Assembly: GCA_937936785.1 (NCBI GenBank)
Contig: CALDDQ010000005.1
Span: forward strand, 62,001-126,000
Length of the DNA: 64,000 nt
Direction: 5' to 3'
Source of the DNA: an uncultured Endomicrobiia bacterium
GTDB lineage: Bacteria; Elusimicrobiota; Endomicrobiia; DTEH01
Positions 1-9,306 of the stretch are shown here, in pieces (positions within the stretch are counted from its first letter, which is position 1; every line of letters starts with the position of its first letter). The translations under genes were made by a program, and so were the position numbers. Under the pieces are notes generated by a model, which saw nothing but the letters and a program-made list of their open reading frames with translations, was not told the origin of the DNA and ran no database searches.

Positions 1-592
1 CAAAATTTATTGTTGGAACACCTAATTTTTTCCCTAACCCTTTCCCTTTGACTATTTTACCTGTTATAAAATATTCTCTACCTAACAACCTTTCTACTAA
101 CAAAAAATTTGCTTCTGAAATATATTTTCTTATTACAGAAGAAGAAATTCGTTTTGCCTTTTCGTTTTCGTTATCATTAAAACAAACATCATTTATGACA
201 AATAATAAAACTTTATATCTTTTACACAAAGATTTTAAAACATCAATTGTACCACTTTTTTTATAACCAAAACAAAAATCTTCCCCCACAAAAATTGTTC
301 CAACTTTTTGTGGTAACAAACACTTTTCAAAAAATTTTTCAGGTGAAAACATTTTAATTCTTTCAAAAGACAATATTTTAACTTCTTCTACTCCAAGATT
401 TCTTATCAATTCTACTTTTTTGGCTATAGGATATATCAACCCTTGAGAATTTTTTGCTACTTTATCAAAAGTTATAACTTTTGAAACTAAGTTGTTTAAA
501 CTAGAATACTTTAAAACATGTTTTATTAACCTTTGGTGTCCTAAGTGCATCCCGTCAAAAAATCCTATTGTCAAAACACTTTTTTTTTGCAT
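1..592 (-). CDS. ribF: Riboflavin kinase / FAD synthetase, 3' end cut by window edge
   Basis: I translated this by hand from an ATG at 592; the frame stays open to base 1, giving about 197 residues. The N-terminal adenylyltransferase motif IGFFDGMHLGHQ is at residues 9-20. The final visible residues (GKKLGVPTINF) match the start of the riboflavin kinase domain. The enzyme phosphorylates riboflavin to FMN and adenylates it to FAD in the cytoplasm. It is the last visible gene of the rimP-nusA-infB-rbfA-nrnA run, 12 bp after nrnA. In many bacteria truB lies between rbfA and ribF; it is not present here. The kinase domain lies outside the window, so its integrity cannot be judged. Confidence 0.93.
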   Translation of the reverse strand, partial: MQKKSVLTIGFFDGMHLGHQRLIKHVLKYSSLNNLVSKVITFDKVAKNSQGLIYPIAKKVELIRNLGVEEVKILSFERIKMFSPEKFFEKCLLPQKVGTIFVGEDFCFGYKKSGTIDVLKSLCKRYKVLLFVINDVCFNDNENEKAKRISSSVIRKYISEANFLLVERLLGREYFITGKIVKGKGLGKKLGVPTINF

Positions 593-604
593 AATAAACG
601 AAAA

Positions 605-1594
605 CTAATCTAAATGTTTAATTCTACCTAAAACTTTTCTTTTTACCTCTTCCATATTCCCAAAAACTGTTGCACCACTGGCATTTGGATGTCCCCCACC
701 AGAAAATTGTTCTGCAAAATTACGAACATTGATTTTGTCTGAGCGAAAACTTACCTTTATATAACCATCTTTATCTTCTCTAAAAAATATTGCAATATCT
801 ACATCTTTTATAGATATTGCAAAGTTTATAAATTCTTCAGTATCTGTTGCATTAGTATTAGTATCTTCAAACATCTTCAAATCTGCTTCTATATAACTTA
901 CTACATATCTACCAACTTTTTTCAACTTTATACTTTGCAAAACTTTACCTAATAAAATTGTACTTGCTATACTTTTGTTACCGTAAATGTTTTTGTAAAC
1001 ATAAAATGTATCTACACCATATCTTAAAAGTTTTGCAGAAGTTTCAAACACATGAGCATCTGTGTTCGCCCACTGAAATTTACCTGTGTCAGTTACTATA
1101 CCTACATATAAACATAAAGCAATTTTTTTATCAATAGCAAAATTGTTATTTTCTAATATATCAAAAATTATCTCTGCACAGGATGCATATCTCGGATAAA
1201 TTATGTTCAACCAACTATTTTCATTACTTGTTTTATTTGAATTTTGATGATGATCAATATTAATTATGTTTTTAAAACTTGAAAAATCTAATTTAAATCC
1301 TACTCTTGCAATATCTGAACATTCTAAAATTATTCCTAAGTCATATTTTTTGCTTATATGATTACCAAATTTTATACTTTTAATATTTGGTAAAAAATCA
1401 TAACAATCTTTAACTTTGTCATTCATCACAATATCAATATTTTTTTTACCCAGTTTGTTTAGTACACATTTTAATGCTAATGAACTACCAATAGTGTCAC
1501 CATCAGGTTTTGAATGACCAGTAATAAAAATTGTTTTGCTACTATTTATTAATTCAAAAAACTTTTTTGAAAAATATTCACTTACCTTCTTCAT
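605..1594 (-). CDS. nrnA: DHH-family bifunctional oligoribonuclease / pAp phosphatase
   Basis: A 329-residue protein of normal NrnA length. The DHH domain shows HSKPDGDTIGS at residues 27-37, IDHHQ around 113-117 and VTDTGKFQ around 167-174. The DHHA1 domain shows GGGHPNASGAT near 299-309. These metal- and phosphate-binding motifs all look intact. The family degrades nanoRNAs and dephosphorylates 3'-phosphoadenosine 5'-phosphate. The start codon overlaps the end of rbfA by 17 nt, so translation is probably coupled. The position after rbfA and before ribF matches the conserved nusA/infB operon of many bacteria. Confidence 0.93.
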   Translation of the reverse strand: MKKVSEYFSKKFFELINSSKTIFITGHSKPDGDTIGSSLALKCVLNKLGKKNIDIVMNDKVKDCYDFLPNIKSIKFGNHISKKYDLGIILECSDIARVGFKLDFSSFKNIINIDHHQNSNKTSNENSWLNIIYPRYASCAEIIFDILENNNFAIDKKIALCLYVGIVTDTGKFQWANTDAHVFETSAKLLRYGVDTFYVYKNIYGNKSIASTILLGKVLQSIKLKKVGRYVVSYIEADLKMFEDTNTNATDTEEFINFAISIKDVDIAIFFREDKDGYIKVSFRSDKINVRNFAEQFSGGGHPNASGATVFGNMEEVKRKVLGRIKHLD

Positions 1595-1934
1595 CTTTTA
1601 TCTTGTCTAACAAGTTTATAACTTTCTGCGATTGTTCTAAAAATTCATCATATATAAATCTTACTTCTACAGCTTTTCTTAAAAAAAGTTTTTTAGCTAA
1701 TTGTGATCTAATAAAACCCTTTGCACTTTTAAACATACTCTGAGCATCTAACTTCATCTCTGGTTTTAGTACAGAATAATATATTTTTGCAATATCTAAA
1801 TCTTTTGTAACTTCAACATAAGTAATTGTAACAAAAGCGCTTCTTGGATCGTTCATCTCGTGTAACAAACTTGCCACTTCTTTATGAACCAAACTTTTTA
1901 TTCTATCAGCACGACTATAACTTGCATTTCTCAT
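1578..1934 (-). CDS. rbfA: Ribosome-binding factor A
   Basis: A protein of about 118 residues with the RbfA signature R-A-D-R-I-K-S-L-V-H-K-E followed by NDPR and the alternating strand/helix pattern of the KH-like fold. RbfA matures the 16S rRNA 5' end on the 30S subunit. I prefer the ATG at 1934; an in-frame TTG at 1943 would add three residues, and neither has a convincing Shine-Dalgarno. The gene follows infB by 16 nt and overlaps nrnA. It is a standard member of the transcription/translation operon. Confidence 0.92.
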   Translation of the reverse strand: MRNASYSRADRIKSLVHKEVASLLHEMNDPRSAFVTITYVEVTKDLDIAKIYYSVLKPEMKLDAQSMFKSAKGFIRSQLAKKLFLRKAVEVRFIYDEFLEQSQKVINLLDKIKDEEGK

Positions 1935-1950
1935 CTGTTTCAAAATTTTG

Positions 1951-4128
1951 TTAAATATCTTTCACCATCTGATAACTTTCAACAACATCATTCTCTTTAA
2001 TATCATTCAAATTTTCTAATCCTATACCACATTCATATCCTTTCTCTACTTCTTTTACATCTTCTTTGAACCGTTTCAATGAACTTATTTTGGTTTCTGC
2101 AATAATTATATTATCTCTTAAAACACGCACTTTTGCATTTCGCACTATTTTACCATCTTCAACCACACAACCTGCAACCTTGCCAAATTTTGTTATATTA
2201 AAAACTTTCTTAACCAATGCACGACCTAAAAATTCTTCTCTTTCTTTCTTAACTTCCATACCTTTTAAAATATTTTTAATATCATCAGTTAATTCATAAA
2301 CTGTTCTATAAGTTTTTATTTCTACACCTTCATGTTTTGCAACTTTTATTGCTTGTGTTGTAGGACGAATATTAAATCCTATTATTATTGAATTTCCAGC
2401 TGAAGACAATAAAACATCTGTTTCTTTAATTTCTCCCACTCCAGTATGGATAATCCTTAATTCAACATCAGAATTATCTTTTGTTTCTTTAGATATACCA
2501 TCTAACATTTTCTTTATTGCTTCTAAAGATCCTTGAGTATCAGTTTTTATTACTAAACTTAATATTTTACTTTTCCCTGAAACTATGTCCTCAAAAGATA
2601 ATTTCCGTCTTTGCTCTATAGAACTTTTCTTAACCTTTGCCTGTTCAAGTTCAGCATACTTTTTTGCTTCTCGTTCATCTTTTACACAGATTAAAATATC
2701 CCCTGGTTGTGGTAACGAAACAAAACCCATAATTTCTCCCGGTTCACCCGGGTTTAACTCTGTTAATCGTTCTCCTGTATCTGATATTATTGCTTTAACT
2801 TTACCATAAGTCACACCTACCACAAAACTATCTCCTAACTTTAACTTCCCTTTCAAAATTATCACCGTTGCAGTATTACCTCGTTTGGGATCTAACTTAG
2901 TTTCAATAATTGTTCCTTCTGCAGGAACATCTATTGGAGATTTTAAGTCCATAATCTCTGCTTGTAATAATATTGCATCTAATATTTTATCAATATTTAT
3001 GTTGTTTCTGGCTGAAATTTCTATAAATTCAACTTGTCCTCCCCAATCCGTAGATACTATACCATAATCTGAAAGTTGTTGTTTAACTTTTTGTAAATTA
3101 AATCCCGCAAGATCCATTTTATTAACAGCAACTATTATTGCAACTTTTGCAAGTTTGGCATGGTTAATAGATTCTATTGTTTGTGGCATAACACCTTCAT
3201 CACCAGATACAACTAAAACAACAATGTCTGTAACACTTGTTCCACGTGATCTTAAACTTGAAAATGCTTCGTGACCAGGAGTGTCAATAAAAGTAATGTC
3301 TCCATGAGCTGTCTTGACTTTGTAAGCTCCTATATGCTGAGTAATAAATCCATATTCTTTTTCCACCAAGTTACTTCTGCGTATGGTATCAAGTAAAGTT
3401 GTCTTTCCATGGTCAACATGACCCATAATTGTTACTACAGGAATTTTTTTTACAAAAATTTTACCCTCTACTTCGGGAACTACACGTTCTTTTGTTTTAC
3501 TTACATCTATAGGTTTAACTTTTTTTTCTTCTTCTTTTAAATCTTTAATTTCTTGATTATATTTTATAATTTCTGCTTCAAAACCTAATTCTGAAAGTAA
3601 AATTTCTACAGTATCAACATCAACAATTTTTTGTGTAGCAGAAACAATACTACCTAATCGCATTAGCGTTGTAACAATTTCGCTCACAGGATGTTTTATT
3701 ATTTCAGAAATTTCTTGCGCAGACAACCCTGTCCCAAAATCTATTTTTATTTTTTGTTTTTCTTTAACTTCTGTTTTGGGAAGTTCTTGTTTTTGAACTA
3801 CAGGTTTTGACTCTAAATCTTTTGAAACAGGTTCTGGTATGTCTTTTTGGGACAAAACTTGTGTTTGTAAAACTACATTTTTTTCTAAAACAGTTTTTTT
3901 ATCACTTTTTTTCTTTGTTTCTCTTGTTACTTTATGTTTTTTAACCCCAACTTTTTGTTCTTTAACATTATTTAATTTTAATTTCTTTTTTTGTTTAGAA
4001 GAATCGGTATCACTACTTTTTTTTGACTTTGTAGCTCTTTTTTTTGTTGGAGTTTCTACAATATCTTTTTTTAACAGTTTTTCTACATTTTTTTTGTTTA
4101 AAGCATCTTTCTTTTGTTGTTTTTTCAT
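1951..4128 (-). CDS. infB: Translation initiation factor IF-2
   Basis: A 725-residue IF-2. Residues 1-125 form a lysine-rich low-complexity arm, and an IF2-N-like segment follows at about 133-185. The GTPase domain has G1 GHVDHGKT at 236-243, G3 DTPGH at 282-286 and G4 NKMD at 336-339. Domains II, III and the fMet-tRNA-binding C domain follow and appear complete. IF-2 delivers initiator tRNA to the 30S subunit. The arm is shorter than in E. coli IF-2 alpha but ordinary for many phyla. The gene lies 71 nt after nusA, with no ylxR or rplGA-type gene between them. Confidence 0.97.
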   Translation of the reverse strand: MKKQQKKDALNKKNVEKLLKKDIVETPTKKRATKSKKSSDTDSSKQKKKLKLNNVKEQKVGVKKHKVTRETKKKSDKKTVLEKNVVLQTQVLSQKDIPEPVSKDLESKPVVQKQELPKTEVKEKQKIKIDFGTGLSAQEISEIIKHPVSEIVTTLMRLGSIVSATQKIVDVDTVEILLSELGFEAEIIKYNQEIKDLKEEEKKVKPIDVSKTKERVVPEVEGKIFVKKIPVVTIMGHVDHGKTTLLDTIRRSNLVEKEYGFITQHIGAYKVKTAHGDITFIDTPGHEAFSSLRSRGTSVTDIVVLVVSGDEGVMPQTIESINHAKLAKVAIIVAVNKMDLAGFNLQKVKQQLSDYGIVSTDWGGQVEFIEISARNNINIDKILDAILLQAEIMDLKSPIDVPAEGTIIETKLDPKRGNTATVIILKGKLKLGDSFVVGVTYGKVKAIISDTGERLTELNPGEPGEIMGFVSLPQPGDILICVKDEREAKKYAELEQAKVKKSSIEQRRKLSFEDIVSGKSKILSLVIKTDTQGSLEAIKKMLDGISKETKDNSDVELRIIHTGVGEIKETDVLLSSAGNSIIIGFNIRPTTQAIKVAKHEGVEIKTYRTVYELTDDIKNILKGMEVKKEREEFLGRALVKKVFNITKFGKVAGCVVEDGKIVRNAKVRVLRDNIIIAETKISSLKRFKEDVKEVEKGYECGIGLENLNDIKENDVVESYQMVKDI

Positions 4129-4199
4129 TTTTTATGTTTGATAAAAAATAATCTTTGTGTATAAACTATTTTTTTCTTTTTAAAATAATAGATTTTTTA

Positions 4200-5339
4200 T
4201 TATACTTTATCTTTTTTATTGTTTATGGATTCGTTCTCATCAACACTTTTTTGTTCTTCTGTATTATCACTTTCAACTTCTTGTTCACGTTTATGTTCCT
4301 CAACACGAATCGGTTCTACAGTAATAGTCCAACCTGTTAACTCTTTTGCAAGATTTAAGTTAATATTGTTCTTAGAAATTATAGTATCATAAATCTTTTG
4401 TTCTACAAAAACTTTTGCTATTTTATTATTTTGATCTACAATTTGAGTTTTGTCTGGTTTTATTGGTGACAAAGAATAACTTATTAATTTTTGTGGATCA
4501 TCAGAAAAAGGTATCAAATCAATACGTTCTCCTTGAAGTTCGTCAATAATAGGTTTTATTCTAGTACCTTTCATACCAACACATGCACCAACAGGGTCCA
4601 CTTTTAGATTGTTTGTCTTTACAAGAATTTTTGTCCTATAACCGGGAGCACGAACTATGTTTAAAATTTCTACAATACCTTCCTTTATCTCAGGTATCTC
4701 AGATTCAAACAATTTCTTTATAAACTCTTTATCAAACCGTGAAACTATAACAGTTATACCTCTTGAAGTGTGTTCTACTGATTTCACTAAAACTCGTAAA
4801 TGCTGTCCTATCCTAAACTTTTCTCTAAAAACTTGTTCTCTTTGTGGCAATAATCCTTCTGCTTTGCCTAAATCTAAAATAATAGTCTTGCCACTAATAC
4901 TATAAATTGTTGCAGGAATAATTTGTCCAATTCGACTCTCAAACTCAGTTAAAACGTTCATTTTATCGCTTTCTTTAATACGTTGAACTATTACACGTTT
5001 TGATGCTTGAGCAGCTATTCTGGTAAACACTTCTGAATCTACTAAAATTTTTATTTCATCACCTATCTTTGCATCTTTATTTTTTTCTAAAGCATCTTCT
5101 TCTGAGATCTCTTTGTTTGCATCAGTTACATTCTTAACTACCTTTTTTATAATATAGGTCTTACTATCTGCCGTGTCAATATTTATCTCTGTAACAATCC
5201 TACAATCTGAACCAAAATATTTTTTTGCAGCAGAAGTTATTGCTTCTTCTATTGCGGAAACTATCTCTTCTTTCTTTATTTTATGTATCTTTTCAATCTG
5301 TTCTAACGCAGGCAAAATGCTATTTTTAATTTCTACCAT
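4200..5339 (-). CDS. nusA: Transcription termination/antitermination factor NusA
   Basis: An S1-KH1-KH2 NusA of about 379 residues. The KH region reads VGMKGTRIKPIIDELQGE, followed by a charged C-terminal tail without acidic repeats. NusA binds RNA polymerase and nascent RNA and modulates pausing and termination. The open frame begins at a GTG (5363), but an AAGGAG lies nine bases before the ATG at 5339, so I take the ATG. The gene starts about 28 nt after rimP and precedes infB, the usual order. Confidence 0.95.
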   Translation of the reverse strand: MVEIKNSILPALEQIEKIHKIKKEEIVSAIEEAITSAAKKYFGSDCRIVTEINIDTADSKTYIIKKVVKNVTDANKEISEEDALEKNKDAKIGDEIKILVDSEVFTRIAAQASKRVIVQRIKESDKMNVLTEFESRIGQIIPATIYSISGKTIILDLGKAEGLLPQREQVFREKFRIGQHLRVLVKSVEHTSRGITVIVSRFDKEFIKKLFESEIPEIKEGIVEILNIVRAPGYRTKILVKTNNLKVDPVGACVGMKGTRIKPIIDELQGERIDLIPFSDDPQKLISYSLSPIKPDKTQIVDQNNKIAKVFVEQKIYDTIISKNNINLNLAKELTGWTITVEPIRVEEHKREQEVESDNTEEQKSVDENESINNKKDKV

Positions 5340-5348
5340 ATGATTAAT

Positions 5349-5355
5349 CTCCTTT
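5349..5355 (-). promoter_or_regulatory. Shine-Dalgarno that sets the nusA start
   Basis: On the minus strand this reads AAAGGAG, nine bases before the ATG at 5339. It lies inside the longer reading frame that begins at a GTG (5363), so it argues for the shorter NusA. Confidence 0.75.
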
Positions 5356-5366
5356 AATGACACAAA

Positions 5367-5849
5367 TTACTCTTTCTTAAACAAATCTTTATCATCAGGA
5401 TATAAATTTGCTTTCACAATGTTTGTTATCTCTAATAAAACTGTTTTATTGTTCTCAAGTAAAATTTTTATTATTCCATTCTTATATTCTACCAATTTTC
5501 CTACAAAAACTTTTTGATTTTCTACTAACTCTCTGGTTTTTACTTTTATTCTACTACCCAAAAATCTAATAAAATCTTTCTCATTACGCAATTCACGATA
5601 AAGACCAGGTGAAGATACCTCTAAATAATACTGTTCTTTTATTATATCGTTTGCATCTAATACCGCAGACAAAACTATACTAACATCTTCACAATCTTTA
5701 ATTGATATTCCTTGCGACTTGTCGATGTAAACTCTTAAAATCCTAACACCTTCTTCGTAACCAAACTCTACTCCAAAAACTTCCAATCCTTTAGATTCTA
5801 TTACCGGTGTTATAATTTCTTTTATACTTTTAATTAGTTCAGAATTCAT
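5367..5849 (-). CDS. rimP: Ribosome maturation factor RimP
   Basis: A 160-residue protein with the RimP pattern: an N-terminal alpha/beta domain (VFGVEFGYEEGVRILRVYID), then DCEDVS and the conserved YYLEVSSPGLYREL stretch near residues 75-90, and a C-terminal SH3-like domain. RimP assists 30S maturation. It sits between proS (upstream in the strip beyond 5874) and nusA. Its stop is immediately before the NusA-coding region, so the pair is probably cotranscribed. Confidence 0.93.
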   Translation of the reverse strand: MNSELIKSIKEIITPVIESKGLEVFGVEFGYEEGVRILRVYIDKSQGISIKDCEDVSIVLSAVLDANDIIKEQYYLEVSSPGLYRELRNEKDFIRFLGSRIKVKTRELVENQKVFVGKLVEYKNGIIKILLENNKTVLLEITNIVKANLYPDDKDLFKKE

Positions 5850-5873
5850 TTATAGTTTAATTCTTTAAGTTTA

Positions 5874-7691
5874 TTAAATTTTTTTTAATAATTCAATTAT
5901 ACCAGAAACTTCTTCATCTAACTTATCAACTAATACTAACCGTACTTCTTTCGTTTTTCTTATATAAACTTCTACTTTATTATCTGGCAACAATTTTTTG
6001 CTAACAGTTATCCTTACTGGTATACCTATAAGATCTGCATCTTTAAATTTTACTCCCGGCCTTTCATCTCGGTCATCTAACAAAATTTCTAATTTTTTAT
6101 CTTTCAAATTTAAATAAATTTGATCTGTCAAATTTTTAATATCTAAATCTTTATAATCTATAGGTAGAAGGTACACGTCAAATGGTGCTATCGCAGGATA
6201 CCAAATAATACCATCTTCATCATTTGATTGTTCAATTGATGCCGATACAACTCGTGAAACTCCTATTCCATAACATCCCATAACAAAATTTATCTCTTTC
6301 CCTGTCTCATCTAAAAATGTTGCTTTCATAGATTCTGAATATTTTGTTCCAAGTTTAAATGTATGTCCTACTTCTATACCTTTGGAAAAATTTAACCCTC
6401 CATTACCACATCTAGGACACACATCTTCTACAGTAATGTTACGTAAATCTTCAATTAAATCCGGTTTATAATCACGATATATGTTAACATTTTTTAAATG
6501 AAAATCTTTTTTGTTTGCACCAGTAATCCCATTTTTTAACTCGTATACAGATTTATCAGCAATAATTTTTAAATCATAACTTGCAATTTTTAATTTTAAA
6601 TTCACCGGACCTAAAAAACCTACTTCTATTCCAAAAATATCTTTAACTAAATCATTATCTGCTAACTTAATTTCATTAACCCCCAACTTTTCTTTCAACT
6701 TTGTTTCATTAATTTCCAAATCGCCTCTAACTAAAACTACAAAAATTTTTTTATTATCACTTTTGGTTGTATTAGAAAAATCTTTTTTATTTTTATCAAT
6801 TATTACTTCTTCTGATACATAAATTAGTGTTTTTATAAAATTTTTCGATTCTTGGTTCAAAAATTTTGAAACTTCTTCAACAGTCCTAACAGATGGGGTA
6901 TTTACTTCTTCTAATTTTTTTAATTCCACACCTGAAACCTGTGAACTAAAATTTACACACTCTGCTTTCTCAATATTTGCTGCATAATTACATTTTTTAC
7001 AAAAAACTATAATTTCTTCTCCAGCCAAACTCTCATTGTCCTCTTTCCCAGATACCACCATAAACTCGTGTGAAAATTTACCTCCGATAGCGCCTGTTGT
7101 TGCATCCACTGGCAAAAATTTTAACCCACATCTTGTAAAAATCTTACAATAAGCATCATACACTAATTTATAATAATCTTCAGCACATTTTTCGTCCCTG
7201 TGAAATGAATATGCATCTTTCATATAAAACTCTCTTGAACGAATCACACCAAAACGTGGTCTAATCTCATCTCTAAATTTTGTTCCGAACTGGTAAAACA
7301 TCAATGGTAACATTTTGTATGAACGAACCTCATTACGAATCATACCAGTTATAATTTCTTCTGCTGTAGGAGCAAGACAAAAATCTGAATTTTTTCTGTC
7401 TTTTAACCGAAAAAGTTCTTTACCATAAACGTTCCACCTGCCAGTTTCTTGCCATGGTTCTTTTGGCATTAAATGTGGTAACCACACTTCTAACCCGCCA
7501 ATAGTGTTCATTTCTTCCCTGATAATCTGTTCTACTTTTTTTAATACTCGTAAACCTAATGGTAACCATTCATAAATCCCGCTTGCAACCTTGCGGATCA
7601 TACCAGCCCTAAACATCAATTTCGCTGAAATTGTGTCACATTCATTTGGTGCTTGACGTAATGTTGGTAAATAAAATTGTGTCAGTTTCAT
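5874..7691 (-). CDS. proS: Prolyl-tRNA synthetase (bacterial type with editing insertion)
   Basis: A 605-residue class II synthetase. Motif 2, FRDEIRPRFG, is at 139-148, TAEE at 109-112 and motif 3 GIGVSRVVSA near 480. The editing insertion runs from about 225 to 420 and contains two cysteine pairs (CKKC at 231-234 and CPRCG further on), as in the bacterial type. The anticodon-binding domain is at the C-terminus. The enzyme charges tRNA-Pro and clears mis-charged alanine. Its place upstream of rimP-nusA is like Bacillus proS-polC-rimP-nusA, but polC is absent here. The 317-bp leader upstream contains a large inverted repeat. Confidence 0.97.
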   Translation of the reverse strand: MKLTQFYLPTLRQAPNECDTISAKLMFRAGMIRKVASGIYEWLPLGLRVLKKVEQIIREEMNTIGGLEVWLPHLMPKEPWQETGRWNVYGKELFRLKDRKNSDFCLAPTAEEIITGMIRNEVRSYKMLPLMFYQFGTKFRDEIRPRFGVIRSREFYMKDAYSFHRDEKCAEDYYKLVYDAYCKIFTRCGLKFLPVDATTGAIGGKFSHEFMVVSGKEDNESLAGEEIIVFCKKCNYAANIEKAECVNFSSQVSGVELKKLEEVNTPSVRTVEEVSKFLNQESKNFIKTLIYVSEEVIIDKNKKDFSNTTKSDNKKIFVVLVRGDLEINETKLKEKLGVNEIKLADNDLVKDIFGIEVGFLGPVNLKLKIASYDLKIIADKSVYELKNGITGANKKDFHLKNVNIYRDYKPDLIEDLRNITVEDVCPRCGNGGLNFSKGIEVGHTFKLGTKYSESMKATFLDETGKEINFVMGCYGIGVSRVVSASIEQSNDEDGIIWYPAIAPFDVYLLPIDYKDLDIKNLTDQIYLNLKDKKLEILLDDRDERPGVKFKDADLIGIPVRITVSKKLLPDNKVEVYIRKTKEVRLVLVDKLDEEVSGIIELLKKI

Positions 7692-8008
7692 ATTTTTGTA
7701 TAAATATAAAAAACCAAATACTTATAACCAGTTATTAACCTAATAATAAAATTTTTTATTCGGCAGGATAAAGTGGCTTGATATACGATTACGTACATAT
7801 TATATCAATGTAACCGTATTTTAAACCACCCACTTCCCTGCCAAGTAGTTTTATTATTAAAATAAAGATAATAAATCAATACATAAAATAATAATTTTTA
7901 TACCTCTATAAAAATAAATATAACTATAATAATTGTTTCTATGCTAAAAACGTTTTCTTCCTACTAAAAATTAGAATAGTTTAATAAAAAGTGTGTATTT
8001 AATGTGTG
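7692..8008. other. 317-bp intergenic region upstream of proS
   Basis: No reading frame or RNA gene is supported here. The central third (7741-7859) is an imperfect inverted repeat described separately. The rest is featureless A/T-rich sequence. I looked for a T-box leader because the downstream gene is an aminoacyl-tRNA synthetase. The GGGTGG that occurs lacks the full T-box consensus and an upstream specifier stem. Confidence 0.6.
7741..7859. repeat. 119-bp imperfect inverted repeat with 11-bp perfect ends
   Basis: The ends are perfect 11-bp inverted copies: TAATAATAAAA at 7741-7751 and TTTTATTATTA at 7849-7859. Inside, GGCAGG (7762-7767) pairs with CCTGCC (7837-7842). Further inward, AAGTGG and ATACG-type segments pair loosely with CCACTT and CGTAT, leaving an A/T-rich loop near 7793-7810. 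The layout resembles a small non-autonomous transposon (MITE) or a long structured leader or terminator between the HAD gene and proS. No second copy was seen in the window, and I see no clear target-site duplication. Confidence 0.6.
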
Positions 8009-8644
8009 TCAAAACCTGGACAAACAGTTTAACAACTCACCTGGTTCATCAATAATATAGGAAGGTCCCTGGGCAACAAGAATTTCTCTTGTGTTAAAAC
8101 CCCAACTTACTGCTATTATTGGAATACCAACACGTTTTGCAGCTTCTATATCTCTGGTTTCGTCTCCCACATATACTACATTATCTTTTTTAATATTTCT
8201 ATTTTTTAACAAATGTAAAATATCTTTGTCTTTGCCAAAAACGTTTTTACTAGAATATATAAAATCAAATATCTCTGTTAATTTATTTGCGAATAAAAAC
8301 ATATCAACATTCTCTTTTGAATTTGAAGTTAAAATACCTAAATTATATCCTGCATCCTTTAAATCTTTTAATGCAATAGATATATCTTTCACCAAAGGTG
8401 TGTTAATGATATGTTTTTTTAACTCACCTCGAATATGAATTAATAAAAACGGTAGTTTAAAACTTGTTACACCATAATCTTTGAAAAAATCTTGTGGCCG
8501 TTTGCCTCTTAAAATGTCCTTATCTTCCATCTTAACCGGTTTACAATGATATTTTGGAGCAATAGCGTTGTAAATGTTCACCGCAGCATCAAGTGTATCT
8601 GCTATTGTTCCATCAAAATCAAATATAACATTCTTTTTGTACAT
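8009..8644 (-). CDS. HAD-superfamily hydrolase, phosphoglycolate-phosphatase-like
   Basis: A 211-residue HAD phosphatase. Motif I, DFDGT, is at residues 9-13 with an alpha-helical cap after it. Motif II is the TSNS near 106. Motifs III/IV are represented by the lysine region and GDETRD near 160. The fold and length match Gph/PpaX-type enzymes that hydrolyse small phosphate esters such as 2-phosphoglycolate or pyrophosphate; the substrate cannot be told. It stands alone, with 214 bp upstream and 317 bp downstream, so it is probably transcribed separately. The GGCAGG/CCTGCC stem downstream may end its transcript. Confidence 0.85.
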   Translation of the reverse strand: MYKKNVIFDFDGTIADTLDAAVNIYNAIAPKYHCKPVKMEDKDILRGKRPQDFFKDYGVTSFKLPFLLIHIRGELKKHIINTPLVKDISIALKDLKDAGYNLGILTSNSKENVDMFLFANKLTEIFDFIYSSKNVFGKDKDILHLLKNRNIKKDNVVYVGDETRDIEAAKRVGIPIIAVSWGFNTREILVAQGPSYIIDEPGELLNCLSRF

Positions 8645-8858
8645 AAAAATTTATTTTAATTATAATTTTGTTGGTTTAAATAAAAAAATATTTCAGAATT
8701 TTTTATTTATTATCTTTTTTACTAAAAATTATACAATATTTCAATATAAATTATTTTTTGTCAAAATTTCTAGTATTAACGTTTGTAAAAATTCTCACTA
8801 AATTATCCTGGGAAATAAAAAAATATCGCACAACATTCTTTGGCAAAAAATTTGTATA

Positions 8859-9302
8859 TTAAGGTTCTAACAATTCAAAACCTGTTTTTTTATCTTTTAT
8901 TCTTCTAGCTGAACTATTTTTAAGTTCAAAAATTATTGCTTCTGCCACATACCATATTTTTACTCCTAAACGAACACAACCACATCGCACTTCTTTACCT
9001 CTACCAAAAATACTGTGCATATGTAATACTGCCTCATCTTTAGAATTGGGAAAAATAGTCCCAACACCAACAGTTTCATAAACATTACCTAAAATAACTT
9101 CCATAGGAAAAATTTTTCTTGATCTTACATTTCTCGGGCCAACAACAATCTTACTATCTTTATCTGCAGCACCTAATAAAACTACTACCGCAGATTTTAG
9201 TTTTTTTATCTTAGCAAATCTTTCAATTTCTTTGTGCAAAATTTCGCCTTCTTCTAATCTTAAAATAAATATTCTGCCTAAATTTGCTCGTGAATATTTC
9301 AT
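8859..9302 (-). CDS. PPC/DUF296-domain protein
   Basis: A 147-residue single-domain protein matching the plant-and-prokaryote-conserved (PPC, DUF296) fold. It has the early LRLEEGEILHKEI segment, VVVLLGAA, VVGPRN, and the H-M-H-S-I-F-G-R motif near residues 94-101 that supplies metal-binding histidines. In plants the domain is fused to AT-hooks. Stand-alone bacterial members form trimers of unknown role, sometimes suggested to bind DNA or metal. It directly follows the M23 peptidase gene by 4 nt. No function beyond the fold is proposed. Confidence 0.82.
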   Translation of the reverse strand: MKYSRANLGRIFILRLEEGEILHKEIERFAKIKKLKSAVVVLLGAADKDSKIVVGPRNVRSRKIFPMEVILGNVYETVGVGTIFPNSKDEAVLHMHSIFGRGKEVRCGCVRLGVKIWYVAEAIIFELKNSSARRIKDKKTGFELLEP

Positions 9303-9306
9303 TTTT

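Noticed and set aside
7741-7859. T-box riboswitch upstream of proS
   Set aside because: A GGGTGG occurs, but the full T-box consensus, a specifier stem with a proline codon, and an antiterminator pair are not recognisable.
8728-8764. Promoter before the HAD gene (TTGACA and TATAAT)
   Set aside because: The boxes are 25 bp apart, too far for a sigma-70 promoter.
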